A DNA stretch of 64,000 nt from assembly GCF_009730915.1 (NCBI RefSeq), contig NC_052491.1:248001-312000 (forward strand). The letters run 5' to 3'. Each line of letters opens with the position of its first letter. Position 1 is the first letter of the stretch. The stretch is from Dioscorea cayenensis subsp. rotundata (Eukaryota; Streptophyta; Magnoliopsida; Dioscoreales; Dioscoreaceae). Below the pieces are notes generated by a model. That model was not told where the DNA came from, made no database searches, and saw only the letters and a list, made by a program, of their open reading frames with translations. Below are positions 1 to 10,383 of this stretch, piece by piece. The position numbers and the translations under genes are program-made.

Positions 1-5
1 AGTGT

Positions 6-27
6 TGTACATTGTCCCCAATGTACA
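6..27 (-). other. Conserved 9-bp stem-loop (B1 copy)
   Basis: Arms TGTACATTG (6-14) and CAATGTACA (19-27) form a perfect inverted repeat with a 4-base loop. The same structure occurs at 34252-34273, 42621-42642 and 59046-59067, and in weaker form at 15999-16018 and about 22222-22245, in both element families and always on the 3' side of the ORF1-like gene. Confidence 0.6.
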
Positions 28-445
28 CTAATCATGAAAAGCATATTAATATAGACAATGAAAACAATTTAGGAGGGTGAAAATGAACTTCCCCGGTTAC
101 TCTTGTGCACACGGTGAGATGTGACCCGAACAAAAGGTGTTGCAAGCTTTTCATGTCGGGCCCGGCTTCCATGAAATGTGGAGAGGCTCACCAAGCTCCC
201 TTTATGCCCTTCAAGGCATAAAGGGGCATCATCATTCCAAACAAAACTTAAAATTGCAAAAATTAAATACTACGAAGTAGTCAAATACAAAAACTAGATA
301 AAATAATAAGGTCTTACACAAGGTTGGTAGGGCATTCCCTCCCCAACTTATTAAAATAAAACAAACACACATGAGAAAGTAAAGCAAAATAATAAACTAC
401 AAAAATAAAGCAAGCGTCCATGCTCAAATGTCAAACTAGTCATCA
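28..445 (-). other. B1 3' internal region without gene
   Basis: Non-coding tail of B1 between the stem-loop and the ORF1-like remnant. It aligns by eye with about 22240-22640 in B2, including the shared stretch around an AAAGGTGTTGCAAGC motif. No open frame or motif supports a gene. Confidence 0.5.
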
Positions 446-740
446 CTAGCCGTTGTTGATGTGGTGGTCTTGGTGTGCTTTGAAAGTGCTCAAAATCTCC
501 AAGGTTAGTTGGCGATAGGTAGGAGCTTTGATTTCAAACAAATTCGCCAACAACCATGTAAAAGTAAATTCTTGACTTGTTCATCCATCCCAAGTGTTTC
601 CAAAATACCACATTTTATGTAGTGAAATATGCTCAAAAAATTTGGTCTTCAAAACTTCATACTTTGCTTTATGATGAGCAAGCTTAAAGTGGGGTTCTTC
701 GGAGTTGGCTTTATGCTTCTTGGAAGTTTGGAGGCAAATT
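446..740 (-). pseudogene. Truncated Athila ORF1-like remnant of B1
   Basis: On the minus strand a short reading frame carries a peptide like APTYRQLTLEILSTFK. This corresponds to the EPA.R.LTLEV..SFEF block of the ORF1-like genes in Element 1 and F, and is followed within about ten codons by stops. Upstream, an EEPxF...KAxYEvLK pattern matches the B2 copy at about 23250-23330. The rest of the protein (the FGHHYS..., LPTDYP and coiled-coil parts) is missing, so B1 kept only the N-terminal region. The function of ORF1 in Athila elements is not known. It sits where Athila-type elements carry an env-like gene. Confidence 0.5.
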
Positions 741-1261
741 TCTTAATGTTCGGCATTCCTACATCAAAAATAAATCATATAAGGCTTAAAGGAATCCAAA
801 GAAATGCAAAATGTGGTATGAAAAAAGGCAAGAAAAATGAAATAAAAAATCAAGTGAACAGGGTCCATACGGCCATATGGGGGCCGTATGAACACTATTC
901 AATTTACAAGAGTTCCCCCACATCATGAAAATTGAAAAATTTGTTCATAAAATCAAGATATTCCATATCCATGATGTTCATAACACACAAGAGAAGCTAC
1001 ATGCTTGAAAAATTCCACAAACAATCCCAAGAAAGCAAGAAAAAGTGAAGAAAATGAAACTAGGTCATCAAAGTTCTTACCCACAAAACTTGAGAACACT
1101 TGAGTAAAGCTTGGAAAAAACCACTAGATCAACTTCTTAAAGAGGTTAGGAGATGATCTAGAACAAGAAAGGAGAAGATTTGGCCTTGGCTCGAAGGTTA
1201 GAGCTCGGTTGGAGAAGAAGAATAGTGAAGAGAGAGACAAGGTGGCAAGTTTGGAATGATA
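741..1261 (-). other. B1 spacer upstream of ORF1-like remnant
   Basis: Non-coding; homologous to about 25222-25740 of B2. It holds one short palindrome near 868-893 (a CATACGG/CCGTATG inverted repeat), also present in B2 near 25328-25362. No gene seen. Confidence 0.5.
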
Positions 1262-1445
1262 GTTTAGACTCCATACAGCCTCAATGAGGAGCTCATTGAG
1301 GCCGTATGCCCTAGTTATTTTTCCCTGGATGGGGCAGACGGCCTCAATGAGGACCTCACTGAGGCTATATGCCCTAGGCTTTTCTCTTTGTTTAGGGAAG
1401 ACGGCCTCATTGAGGAGCTCATTGAAGCAGTATGCCCTTGAAATC
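1262..1445 (-). repeat. Family-B palindrome array (three units, about 62-65 bp period)
   Basis: Three tandem units, each carrying an inverted repeat of the type CCTCAATGAGG...CTCATTGAGG followed by a GTATGCCCT tail, at about 1276, 1339 and 1402. The same motif is in the family-B LTR (7640-8000) and, in four units, in B2 (25742-25960). Confidence 0.75.
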
Positions 1446-1738
1446 ATGCTTTAAAGCTTCAAGTACTTCTCCAAACACATGGCTATGGCTACAAAGTGTT
1501 CCAAAAACACCTCCAACATGAAATAATGGTTCAAAATTTGGATCTAATGCATGAAATCATAGCCAAAACAAGTGTTTCTCATAGATGAACACAAGTAAAC
1601 AACCACTTAGACAATAATAATATTATACAAAGTAATGAGAGCATGGACTTAGTCAAATTCAAAACTTTAAAGAAAATACAAAAAGAATACCAACATGAAC
1701 ACAAAGAACATAAAAACATGAAATTAAACCCACGAACG
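1446..1738 (-). other. B1 spacer between array and hairpins
   Basis: AT-rich non-coding sequence colinear with about 25961-26260 in B2. No gene or notable motif. Confidence 0.4.
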
Positions 1739-1788
1739 CTTGGGTTGCCTCCCAAGAAGCGCTTGTTTAACGTCACGAGCTTAACGTA
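1739..1788 (-). other. Conserved double hairpin downstream of gag-pro (B1)
   Basis: On the minus strand, a TACGTTA/TGACGTT-type pair lies next to CTTGGGAGG...CCCAAG (1739-1756), separated by a conserved AACAAGCGCTT. It starts about 15 bases after the gag-pro stop (TGA at 1803-1805). Equivalents occur after gag-pro in every element here that reaches this point. Confidence 0.7.
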
Positions 1789-1802
1789 CCGTATCACTTA
1801 CC

Positions 1803-2612
1803 TCATGGGGGTTCGAATAGTGAGAAGTTACCCCCGGTGAACTTTGAATTCTTGTTTCTTCCTGAGTAATTCAACGACATCAATAAATGAATTTCAAATT
1901 TTCAATGAGTAAAGGGAGGTGAAGATTGTACCTTCTTTTCTTGAGGTGTTGGATGAGAATGAGTGATACCTTTCTTCTTCCTTCCATGGACCTCCCTCCA
2001 ATTTTTTTTCAACATTGGATCTTTTTTCTCTTTTTCTATAGCATTGGTACACATAACCTTCTCCTTTGGCTTCTTTAAATTAGAACTTGGAAGAGGAAGG
2101 TGAGGTTCTTCATGATCTTCATTTCCTAGCTCTCACAAGTACTCATACAATGGGCTCAATGATAGCACCTCCTGCACACAATCAGAAATTAAAAGTTTAG
2201 TTTCATCAATAAAATAAAGCATGTCATCATGGTCTAATGAGTGTTTCATGGCTGCCGGTAGAGTGTATACTGCTTCTTCCTCTCCAACCCTTAATGTTAA
2301 TTTTCCTCTTTTAAGGTCAATTAAGGCACTAGAGGTAGTAAGGAATGGCCGACCAAGAATCAACGGCGTCTCCACATCTTCATCAATATCCATGATGACA
2401 AAATCCACAGGAAACACAAATTTGTCCATCCAGACAATTACATCCTCCACAATCCCATGTGGCTTCCTTGTTGATAGATCCGCCTATTGTAAAATCATTC
2501 TCATGGGTCTAAGTTTATCCAGACCAAGCTTCAAATACATGGTATAGGGCATAACATTGATTCTCGCTCTTGAGTCTGCTACGGCATTTTCTCGAACTCA
2601 ACCCTCAAGTAC
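1803..2612 (-). pseudogene. B1 retroviral-type aspartic protease and gag-pro C-terminus (pro part)
   Basis: The minus-strand frame around 2133-2450 reads VIVWMDKFVFPVDFVIMD then LILGRPFLTT, the conserved block after the active site in Athila-type proteases, then LTLRVGEEE and a C-terminal tail. The ORF should end with the EPP-stop at 1803-1805, which is shared by all copies. The active-site side was separated from this part by the element at 2613-4521. Frames downstream of 2133 are broken by stops. The protease would process the Gag-Pro polyprotein. No RT follows; the hairpins come next. Confidence 0.75.
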
Positions 2613-4069
2613 TGATAAGTGCTTGTGTGCTAAAAATGCGAAGTGTTATTCCTTACAATGAGCATTACTTTTATCAGGTTTAAGCGCTAATACATGTGTA
2701 TTTGTGTTCTTTTGCGCAGGTAGGGTTATGAAGCTATGTTTTAGTAAAATAAGCCAAAACTAGATCGCGAATACACTATTTGATGAAATCTTGTAAGAAA
2801 CAAATGAGAAGACACAAGTTGGGATCAAAGATACGTGAATGTGTGCCAACCTCCATGTATTCAAGCAATTACAATGATTTGGAGGGGCACAAGGGCAATC
2901 ACATTTGCGTATCCCGACTTGTGCATTGATAGCAAGATGCGGCCTTCAGAAGAGAGCTATTGGGGGAGCTTTCGTCGGCACCGATCCGGCGAGGGCTACC
3001 CTAGGTTTGACAAGGGGAACTTTTAAGAAGATGCGGCCGATCAACAAGACCTTCGACATGAACACAAGGGGGTTTTCATTCATGGATTGCATCTTTTGCT
3101 TTTGATTTCATTATCCATTGTATATTGCTCTAGGGAGAGCTAAACCCCTAGTGGGTACTTGGATATTTGTGAACCCTATGATGTATTCGCTTCATTGAAC
3201 CTTGTTATTATGCTTTCATTAATTGATGTTTTAATTGATTTCCAATCTTGTATGTTTGATTTAGTGAATACTCCCTTAGAGTGATACTAGGGTTGAGAGT
3301 TCTTGTTGGTTACCCTTGTGAGTGACACACCACAAGAGTTAGACAAAGCTAGATTGGAGAAGGTTGAGAGGGTGAGTCAAGAGGTAGCGGAGCATCCCTT
3401 TTTCCCTCCGGTGTGATTTATTCTACCTCCATTTCCTTGATCTCTTTGCGGTCATAGTAGAGTAAATGGGCTAAGGGATGACCTTCTACTGGGGCTTAGT
3501 TGTAGAGGCAACGGAGTGAAGCGTTGAAGTGATTTTAGCACCTAGGGCTTAATTGTTGCTAGGGACTTTTCACCTGGACCAAAGTGTTAGGTCTACATCT
3601 AGGAAGAGGATGTATCACTTGGAATGGCAAGAACTCATTGCGATACTATACGAGTGCGAGGTTGAGAGGCTATTCAATTTCTACTCCGGGACATGTATAG
3701 AGTTAGTCATGGTTGACTTTAGATTTGGGACCACGTATTAAAGGATCTCCACGACTCATTAATGAGTTAGTTAGAAAGCATAATAAAGGGTTTTGCACTT
3801 GAAACCATTGTCCTAGGCGGAACAATATCCGGGTACCCCATATTTATTGATTGCCTTACCTTCTCCTTTACTTGTGCTCTCTATATTGTTGCTTTTATTT
3901 TCGTTATTTCATATTTTGTCACACTTATCACTATTCATCGTCTACATTAGTTAAGAAACAACTTAAGTATCTTTAATCCCTATTCTCTGTGGATATGATA
4001 CCTACTCATCTGGGATTATTACTTCGACACCTGTGCACTTGCGGTTCACACGCATATATGGACGTGTCA
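2613..4069 (+). repeat. 5' LTR of the deleted A1 element
   Basis: Starts TGATAAGTGC and ends GGACGTGTCA. It is about 430 bp shorter than the full 1887-bp A1 LTR. The missing part lies near 2930-2950, so this copy lacks the palindrome, the CTACAG cluster and the TTTAAA box. Confidence 0.85.
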
Positions 4070-4521
4070 AGTTTTTGGCACCGTTGCCAGGGAGTAGGCG
4101 TTTAGAGATACTTTGCACTTTATTTTCTTAGCTATTCATTCATTCTATTTTATATCTTCCTTTCTATCATCGTTCTGATTTTGTTTTCTTTCTTTTGGTG
4201 TAGCTCCAGGTTATGACCCGAGGGAACCCTTCGGTATTGATTGTACACTTTGAACAAAAGGAAAGAACCTGTGCAAGAACAGTCTAATCTAGCTTGAAAC
4301 CATTTCCTCCCCTATCTTTTACTTGCGCCTCCTTTATCTTTTCTTATTTTCATTTGCATTGAGTTTTTTTTCACATCACTATCAAAATATTTCATTCTAG
4401 TTAAATAGAAATCTTGGTGGTTCTAAGCACTATTCCCTGTGGATTCGACTACCCACTCACCTAGGTATTATTACTTCGACACCCATGCATTTGCAGTTTA
4501 CACGTATATTCGGTCGTGTCA
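2613..4521 (+). mobile_element. Internally deleted family-A1 element inserted in B1 (TSD AGTAC)
   Basis: Target duplication AGTAC at 2608-2612 and 4522-4526. It contains a 5' LTR (2613-4069) that has itself lost its central part, where the palindrome and CTACAG cluster should be; a PBS at 4076-4093 (TGGCACCGTTGCCAGGGA); a leader; the first codons of gag from ATG 4213 (MTRGNPSVLI...); then an abrupt jump near 4293 into the last ~230 bp of the 3' LTR, ending ...TCGTGTCA at 4521. It reads as an element reduced by one large deletion from the gag start into the 3' LTR. B2 near 27130 is the unoccupied site. Confidence 0.88.
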
Positions 4522-6422
4522 AGTACACATGGAATTATGAAGCTTCCTGGATCTTTCAATTTTTGTGGGTGCTTCTTCTCTAAGATGGCCGAGCAATTTC
4601 CCGTGAGTGCAACTGTGCCCTCTTCCTCCAATTTTCTCCTGTTTGTAATAAATTCTTTTAAAAACTTGGTATACTTAAGGCATTTGAGTTAAAGCTTCCA
4701 CTATCGGGATGTTTATGTGGAGTTACTTGAAGATATTGATAAATTGTCTTAATTGAGCATCCTCCTTATCTTGCTTCAATCTAGTCGGATAGGGAATTAG
4801 AGGTTTGTATTCAGATGGCTTTGATGAAGCCATTGGTGGTGGAATTTCCTTGTTTTCATCTTGCTTAATTTCTTATTAACTTTCTTAACAATGTTGGGGT
4901 CTTCCGCTTCAGCTACCCCAGTTTCCTTGATACTTGGGTCAACTTCGACCCTTCTCTCAATCTGTCTCCCGCTTCTAAGGGCAATGGCCTTCAAGTGCTC
5001 TCTTGGGTTCTCCTCAGTATTGCTAGGAAGACTGCCTGAAGGTCACTCAGAGTTTGCTTTAGCAAGATGCCCCACTTGGTGCTCAAGGGACTGTACAGAA
5101 GCTTGAAGATTCCGCAAAATGGAGCCTATCTTATTGAACTGTCCAGCATGTTGAGCGAGCTAAGCATTCACCTTATTGAACAGAGTATCCATACTGCTTG
5201 TTATGCTATTAAACCTTGATTCAGTGTTAATCATAAACTTGGCAAGCACATCCTCAGTAGTGAATCTCTTCTCCAGTATTGGTTGTTGCATTTGGGAACC
5301 GTGTGGAGGTGGTGCAGCTTTTTGTTGTTGCCCCAAATTCTATGAAAAATTCGAGTGGTATTTCCACCTCGGATTATAAGTTGAGCTGTAAGGGTTTCCT
5401 TGTGGCTTTTGTCCCCCAATATAATCAACATTCTCAATTGGGGTGAAGAATGAGCTAGCAAGAGGACATTTGGCGACTGCATGCTCTCCACCACAAGTGT
5501 TACAACTCATCACTGACTCTAACTTCGAACTACTACCAATGAGTATGTCTAGCTTTCGAGACAACACGTCAACCTTTGCGGCAAGAGCATCATTGGAACT
5601 AACTTTATAAATTCTGGCCCCTTTCTATTATGCACCTCTTGAGGCCCAATGAGACTCATTGCTTGCCATTGATTCAAGGAGTGGCACGGCTTCATCGGGG
5701 TACTTGTTGCTAAGAGATCCACCCTCTGCGGCATCAATTAGTTGACGAGTTACATAGTTCAACCCATTGTAGATGATCCAAACCCGCATCCAAGAAGTAA
5801 AGCCATGATGGGGGCATCTTTGAAAGAGGTCTTTGAATCTCTCATATGCTTCAAATAATATTTCTAACCCTCCTTGCTTAAACGCTAAAATTTCTTGCCT
5901 TAGATTTGCTGCTTTGCTAGGAGGAAAGCACCTTCCCAAAAATTTTTCAATAATATCTTTCCATGTCTTGATCGATCCTGGTTGTAAGGATGTGAGCCAC
6001 TAGTATACTCCATCTATCAAACTGAATGGGAATAGTCATAGCCGGATCACGTCATCTGTCACTCTGTTTATCTTGAAAGTAGAACAGATTTGGAGAAAGC
6101 GGGAAAGATGATCATGCACCTCTTCATTCACAAGACCATTAAATTGGACTGAATTTTGAATCATGCCGATGGTTCTTGCCTTGATTTCAAAATTGTCTGT
6201 GGCGATGGATGGTGCTTGAACACTGAATTCATGGGCTATGAACTGTGGTCTTTCATATTCAGATAAGGTGCATCTTTCCTAGGCCATGATTATTGATTCT
6301 ATGTCTTCAATCTCGATGTTTCGTTCACTCGAGTCTTCGCCTAATTATCTTAGTCTTCGATTCAAGGTCCTTTCAATTTCACTGTCTTGTGCAACTAGGT
6401 TTGATGGATTTGCTCGTGTCAT
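4522..6422 (-). pseudogene. B1 gag and gag/pro junction
   Basis: Minus-strand gag from ATG at 6422 (MTRANPSNLVAQDSEIERTL) with a second in-frame ATG at 6287. The retrotransposon gag domain is clear at 5628-5939: CFPPSKAANLRQEI, FEAYERFKDLFQRCPHHGF, YNGLNYVTRQLIDAA, LLESMASNE. A zinc knuckle CNTCGGEHAVAKC (CX2CX3HX4C) lies near 5500. A linker with RSGRQIERRVEVD follows near 4960. At least four stops and several frameshifts are visible. The N-terminal MTR.NPS..., ...E.ERTL pattern is shared with family A, supporting this start. The protease continues beyond the insertion at 2613-4521. Gag would form the particle and bind RNA through the knuckle. Confidence 0.82.
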
Positions 6423-6556
6423 GCACAGTACCTTGCAAATTCAAGAAAGATATAAAAAGTTAAGCTCAAAAAGAAATAAGACAAATGAAAAGAAGAACTA
6501 AAAAAAAGAAAAATGGTTAGAGCAATAAGCTAGAAGTTTCCTAGAATTCCTTAAGT

Positions 6557-6574
6557 TCCATGGCAACGGAGCCA
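6557..6574 (-). other. Primer binding site, tRNA-Asp type (B1)
   Basis: The minus strand reads TGGCTCCGTTGCCATGGA, 15 of 18 matches to the complement of the 3' end of plant tRNA-Asp(GUC). It lies 9 bases inside the LTR end. Confidence 0.75.
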
Positions 6575-7612
6575 AAAACTTGGTGATGCTCACCAGCAAG
6601 TGTACGGGGTCACCAAGTAATACCCTATGAGTGACACATGGGTCATATTCCATGGGTCTAAGGAGCTCCTGTTACTCCTCTATTACCTATTATCTAATCT
6701 TACAACATAAGCATGATTTACTACCCTAACAAGTGCAATAATATAAACAACCTGCAAGAATAAAAACTATAAGCAGCACAGGAGATCATAATAGAAACAA
6801 TGAAATACAGAGGCCTAGGGATGAGGATCCCCTTGAGGGGTCATCATGATATATGGATGCACAGTAATAGCAAAGAAAGGGTGATTTATATCGAAGGATT
6901 TAAAGACTAGTCCAATCCCCATTTCTTGGTGATTCAACCATAATCCCATATGAATGCAAATAAGGATCTCTCCCTAATCACATTCCTATGATCGCATTAA
7001 GTATAGGGAAATCTTGCAATAAGGACACACTTATCGTAAGTCTCTCCTTAAGATTCGAAAGAGCTACCGACATCCAATTTCTCAGCATGTCGATCCAAGA
7101 ATACCCCTTCTAGCTCATTAATGATCTAGTACATGTGAGTAGGTCACATCTACATGTACAACTGAACAAAGAACTAAGGATCTATCCATTTGATATTTCT
7201 AGACATGAAGAACAATGACCCAAGATATAAATCAACCCAAATGTATTTCAAATCAAAGTTTAGCATCCAAAATACATGATAAACCCCCAAGGTTCACCTA
7301 CATCCGGTGGCCTTGGTGGTCTAGTGTGCCATCATACAAACAAGTATAATAAAGTCAATAAAAACAAGAAACAAATGCATAAGAGGCACATCCTAATCCG
7401 AATGATGATAAACAAGAACAATGTCGGCCGAATGATGCTTCCTCTAGCCCAATGAATGCTGAATGCTCCTTCTCCCTTTATGATGAAGCTCTCCACTAGA
7501 AGTTCAAGTTCTTGATCACCTCGAAGCCTCAAGCCAAGATCTCTAAAGATGTCTTCATTCTCCTCCTTCTTTCTCCCAAGTCTTGGCTACCAAAAAGTCC
7601 CTCAAGAAATCC

Positions 7613-7805
7613 ACCAAATCCTTTCTTATACCCCCCAAGAATACTCCCCAATGGAGGCCGTATGAGGCATAATATGAGACTCAAAAACCCCCCCAAAAGC
7701 CTTCCATACCAAATCCTCTCTTATACCCCCCAAGAATACTCCCCCAATGGAGGCCGTATGAGGCATAAAATGAGAATCAAAAACTCCCCCAAAAGCCTTC
7801 CATAC
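7613..7805 (-). promoter_or_regulatory. Duplicated ~95-bp block with TATA box in the B1 LTR
   Basis: Two direct copies start at 7613 and 7708. Each holds, on the minus strand, GGGGTATAAGA (TATA core on plus 7625-7630 and 7720-7725) followed upstream by CTCCATTGGGG and a CCTCATACGGCCTCC palindrome half. The homologous B2 LTR has one copy (about 20580-20690). This is the probable core promoter; activity is inferred. Confidence 0.5.
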
Positions 7806-8027
7806 CGGATCCATACTAGGTCAATGAGGGGTGTATTAAGGCAGTATGAACCAAGTAAAACCCATTCTTCTCTTAGAACAGTGTCCATACTAGGTCAATG
7901 AGCTCCTCATTGAGGCAGTATACCTTCAAACAAATACTTCTCTTCTCTGCCTACAGTGTTCATCCCAGGGTCAATGAGCTCCTCATTGAGACAGTATGCC
8001 TTCAATTAATTCTTGGCTAGAAAATTC

Positions 8028-8100
8028 TCCAGGTGCTACAGTGGATGCTATAGTGCCACTACTACAGTACTCTGGATACAGTTTTTTGCTATAGTGAATA
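8028..8100. repeat. CTACAG/CTATAG cluster in the B1 LTR
   Basis: Five or more CTACAGT, CTATAGT or ATACAGT heptamers in about 70 bp. The same kind of cluster lies in the A and C LTRs. Confidence 0.6.
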
Positions 8101-8292
8101 TGCCACAATATCGAGATGTTGTTTTCTTCTTTTTTTCAACCCAAATCATATCTTCATGTCTTCCATGGTGTTTCCATGCCCTACAAAGCAATTAATAGTC
8201 GATTGAGCATAAACAGTCGTCTATTCTTATATAAATACATGCTAGAAGTACAAAATACATACACTAAAATATATATATTTAGACACTTATCA

Positions 8293-8353
8293 TGGGGCAT
8301 AGTGTAGAGTTAGTCATGGTTGACCTTAGGTTTGGGACCATGTATTTGAGGAT
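8293..8353 (+). mobile_element. Fragment of an A3-type LTR, left part
   Basis: Matches the LTR stretch before the insertion point (GTAGAGTTAG...TTGACCTTAG, TTTGGGACCATG). It continues at 18757 after Element 1, so Element 1 landed inside this LTR. The left end is cut by the B1 LTR. Confidence 0.75.
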
Positions 8354-10240
8354 TGATAAGTGCTTTGTGCGATAAGAAGATGAAGTGTTCTTTCCTTGTG
8401 TTGAGCATTACTTTTCTCGGGTTTTAATGCTAATATGTGTGTATTTATGTTACTTTAATACAGGTAGGGTTGTGAGGCCGATTATGAGAGAAAGAAGCCA
8501 ATGTGGGTCGTAATGCACTAATTTGGAGGAAATCTTGCTAAGGTTCCAACGCGAAGACATAGGTCAGGTTCCAGATACAGGAATGTGTGCCAACTTCCTC
8601 GTACTCCAGTTAGCACAACTATTTGGAGGGGCACAAGGGCAGTCACATTCAAGTATTCTGACTTGTGCATATAGAACAAAATCTCCACCAACATGTTTGT
8701 TATTAAGGAAACAAGGTAATCCACGACGCAAATGTGTGCCTGTTTGCATTACCTAGATGAAAGTATAGATTCGGGAGTATTTTAGGTTGGTACTGTAGTA
8801 GAGTATTGTAGAAAATACTATAGCAAAAATACTACAGCAACACGGTTTATAGCCGCCGGCTGAGAAAACAGGAAAATAGAGAATCCACACGGGCATGTGG
8901 AAATTCCACACGCCCATTTGAAAAATCCAAAGAGGCCCCCACATGGGCGTGTGGATTCCCGATTCCAGCGCTTTAAAAGCCGATTTTAGCCCCAATTTCA
9001 GCATTCTTTACTCCATCTTTTCCCGAACTTGAAAGAGGGTGACAGCTAGGGTTTTGGGATGTATTGGCTAGGGATTTGGAGAAGTTCTATGGCTCTGACA
9101 TCGCACATAGTTTGGAAGAAGGTTAGTTGGAAAGCTTTTGTCAGCATCGATCTGGCGAGGTGTATCCTAGGCCGGACAAAGGCACCCTTGCGATGAGTAG
9201 AGGACTCTCCACAAGACCAATGCCATGACTAACGAGGGTGTTTTCTATGGATGCTTTGTTTTTATATTCGATTTCATTGATTGTATCTAGCTTCATGGAG
9301 AGCTAAGCCCCTAGTGGGTACTTGCGTATTTGTGAATCCTAGGATGTGTTTGTTTCATTGAATCTCTTTATTATGCTTTTATTTAATTGATGTTTATTGT
9401 AAGTTCCAATCTTGGAGACTTGATTGTATAAATACTCCCCTAGAGTAACACTACGGTTAAGAGTTCTTGTTGGTAACTCTTGTGAGTGAGTGAGACACCA
9501 TGAGAGTTAGACAAAGCTAGATTGGAGAGGGTTGAGAGGGTGAGTCGTGAGGTAGCGGAGCGTCCCCTTTCCACTCTGGTGTGATCTATCCTACCTCCAT
9601 GTTCCAAGAGTTCTTTGCGGCCATAGTACAGTGAATGGGCTAAGGGATAACCTTCCGCTGGGGCTTAGTTGTGAGTGCAACGGAGTGAAGCGTTGAAGTG
9701 ATTTTAGCATGTAGGGCGTAATTGTGGCTAGGGATCTTCCACCTGGACTAAAGGGTTAGGTCCATATATAGGAATAGGGTTTATCACTTCGAAATCCCTA
9801 GAATTCATTGCAATTCTATGTGAGTGCGAGGTTGAGAGGTTATTCTATCTCTCCTCCGGGATAAGTGTAGAGTTAGGCATGGTTGACCTTAGATTTGGAA
9901 TCATGTAATTAAGGATTTCCACGACTCATTGTTGCATCAATTAGGAAGTATAATAGAGGGCTCTTGCACTTAAAACAATTGTCCTAGGCGGATCAATATC
10001 TGGGTATCCCATATTTATTGATTGTCTTACCTTCTCCTTTACTTGTGCCCTCTATCTTATTGCTTTTATTTCCGTTATTTCATATTTTGTCACACTTATC
10101 ACTATTCAACTTCCACATTAGCTAAGAAACAACTTAAGTGTCTTTAGTCCCTACTCTCTGTGGATACGATACCCACTCATCTAGGATTATTACTTCCATA
10201 GTTGTGCACTTGCGGTTTACACACATATACGGACGTGTCA
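8354..10240 (+). repeat. 5' LTR of Element 1 (1887 bp)
   Basis: TGATAAGTGC...GGACGTGTCA. It contains the CTACAG cluster (about 8791-8845), the CACACGGGC/GCCCATTTG palindrome (8885-8960) and a TTTAAAA box (8972-8978), so U3 probably ends near 9000. The remaining ~1.2 kb is R/U5-like with no gene. Confidence 0.92.
8791..9000 (+). promoter_or_regulatory. Putative promoter region of the family-A LTR
   Basis: Order CTACAG/TGTAG cluster, palindrome CACACGGGCATGTGG with its GAAATT-spaced partner, then TTTAAAA followed about 30 bases later by CAGCATTCTTT, a plausible start region. The order is the same in the 3' LTR (17309-17525) and in E (51490-51670). Promoter function is inferred from layout only. 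Confidence 0.4.
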
Positions 10241-10246
10241 CGTTTT

Positions 10247-10264
10247 TAGCGCCGTTGCTGGGGA
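10247..10264 (+). other. Primer binding site, tRNA-Asp type (Element 1)
   Basis: TAGCGCCGTTGCTGGGGA, 16 of 18 matches to the tRNA-Asp 3' complement, six bases after the LTR. Confidence 0.85.
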
Positions 10265-10383
10265 GTAAGCGTTTAGAGATACTTTGCACTTTGTTTTCTT
10301 AGCTATTCATTCATTCTATTTCATATTTTCTTTTCTATCAAAATTCTGATTTTGTTTTCTTTCTTTTGGTGCATCTCCAGGTT

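Larger units (their letters stand above)
1..8292 (-). mobile_element. B1: family-B Athila-like non-autonomous LTR retrotransposon, 3' end outside the window
   Basis: Read on the minus strand the order is 5' LTR (6584-8292), PBS, leader, gag, protease, conserved hairpins, palindrome array, truncated ORF1-like remnant and 3' stem-loop; the PPT and 3' LTR lie left of base 1. A deleted family-A element (2613-4521) interrupts the protease region. B2 (19433-28663) is a second copy and acts as the empty site: its sequence near 27130 runs straight through the insertion point. No pol domain is seen between protease and ORF1-like remnant. The gag and protease homology is clear. The assignment to Athila/Tat rests on the tRNA-Asp PBS and the ORF1-like gene. 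Confidence 0.85.
6584..8292 (-). repeat. 5' LTR of B1 (about 1.71 kb)
   Basis: Minus-strand LTR from TGATAAGTGTCTAAATATAT (8292) to ...GTGAGCATCA (6584). It includes a run of palindromes of the CAATGAGG/CTCATTG type (7820-8000), a CTACAG/CTATAG cluster (8028-8100) and a tandemly duplicated block with a TATA box (7613-7805). B2 has a homologous LTR at 19545-21217. To the right it abuts an A3 fragment. Confidence 0.85.

Noticed and set aside
629..928. 99-codon plus-strand frame at the left edge
   Set aside because: Antisense to the B1 ORF1-like remnant and spacer; no homologous frame in B2.
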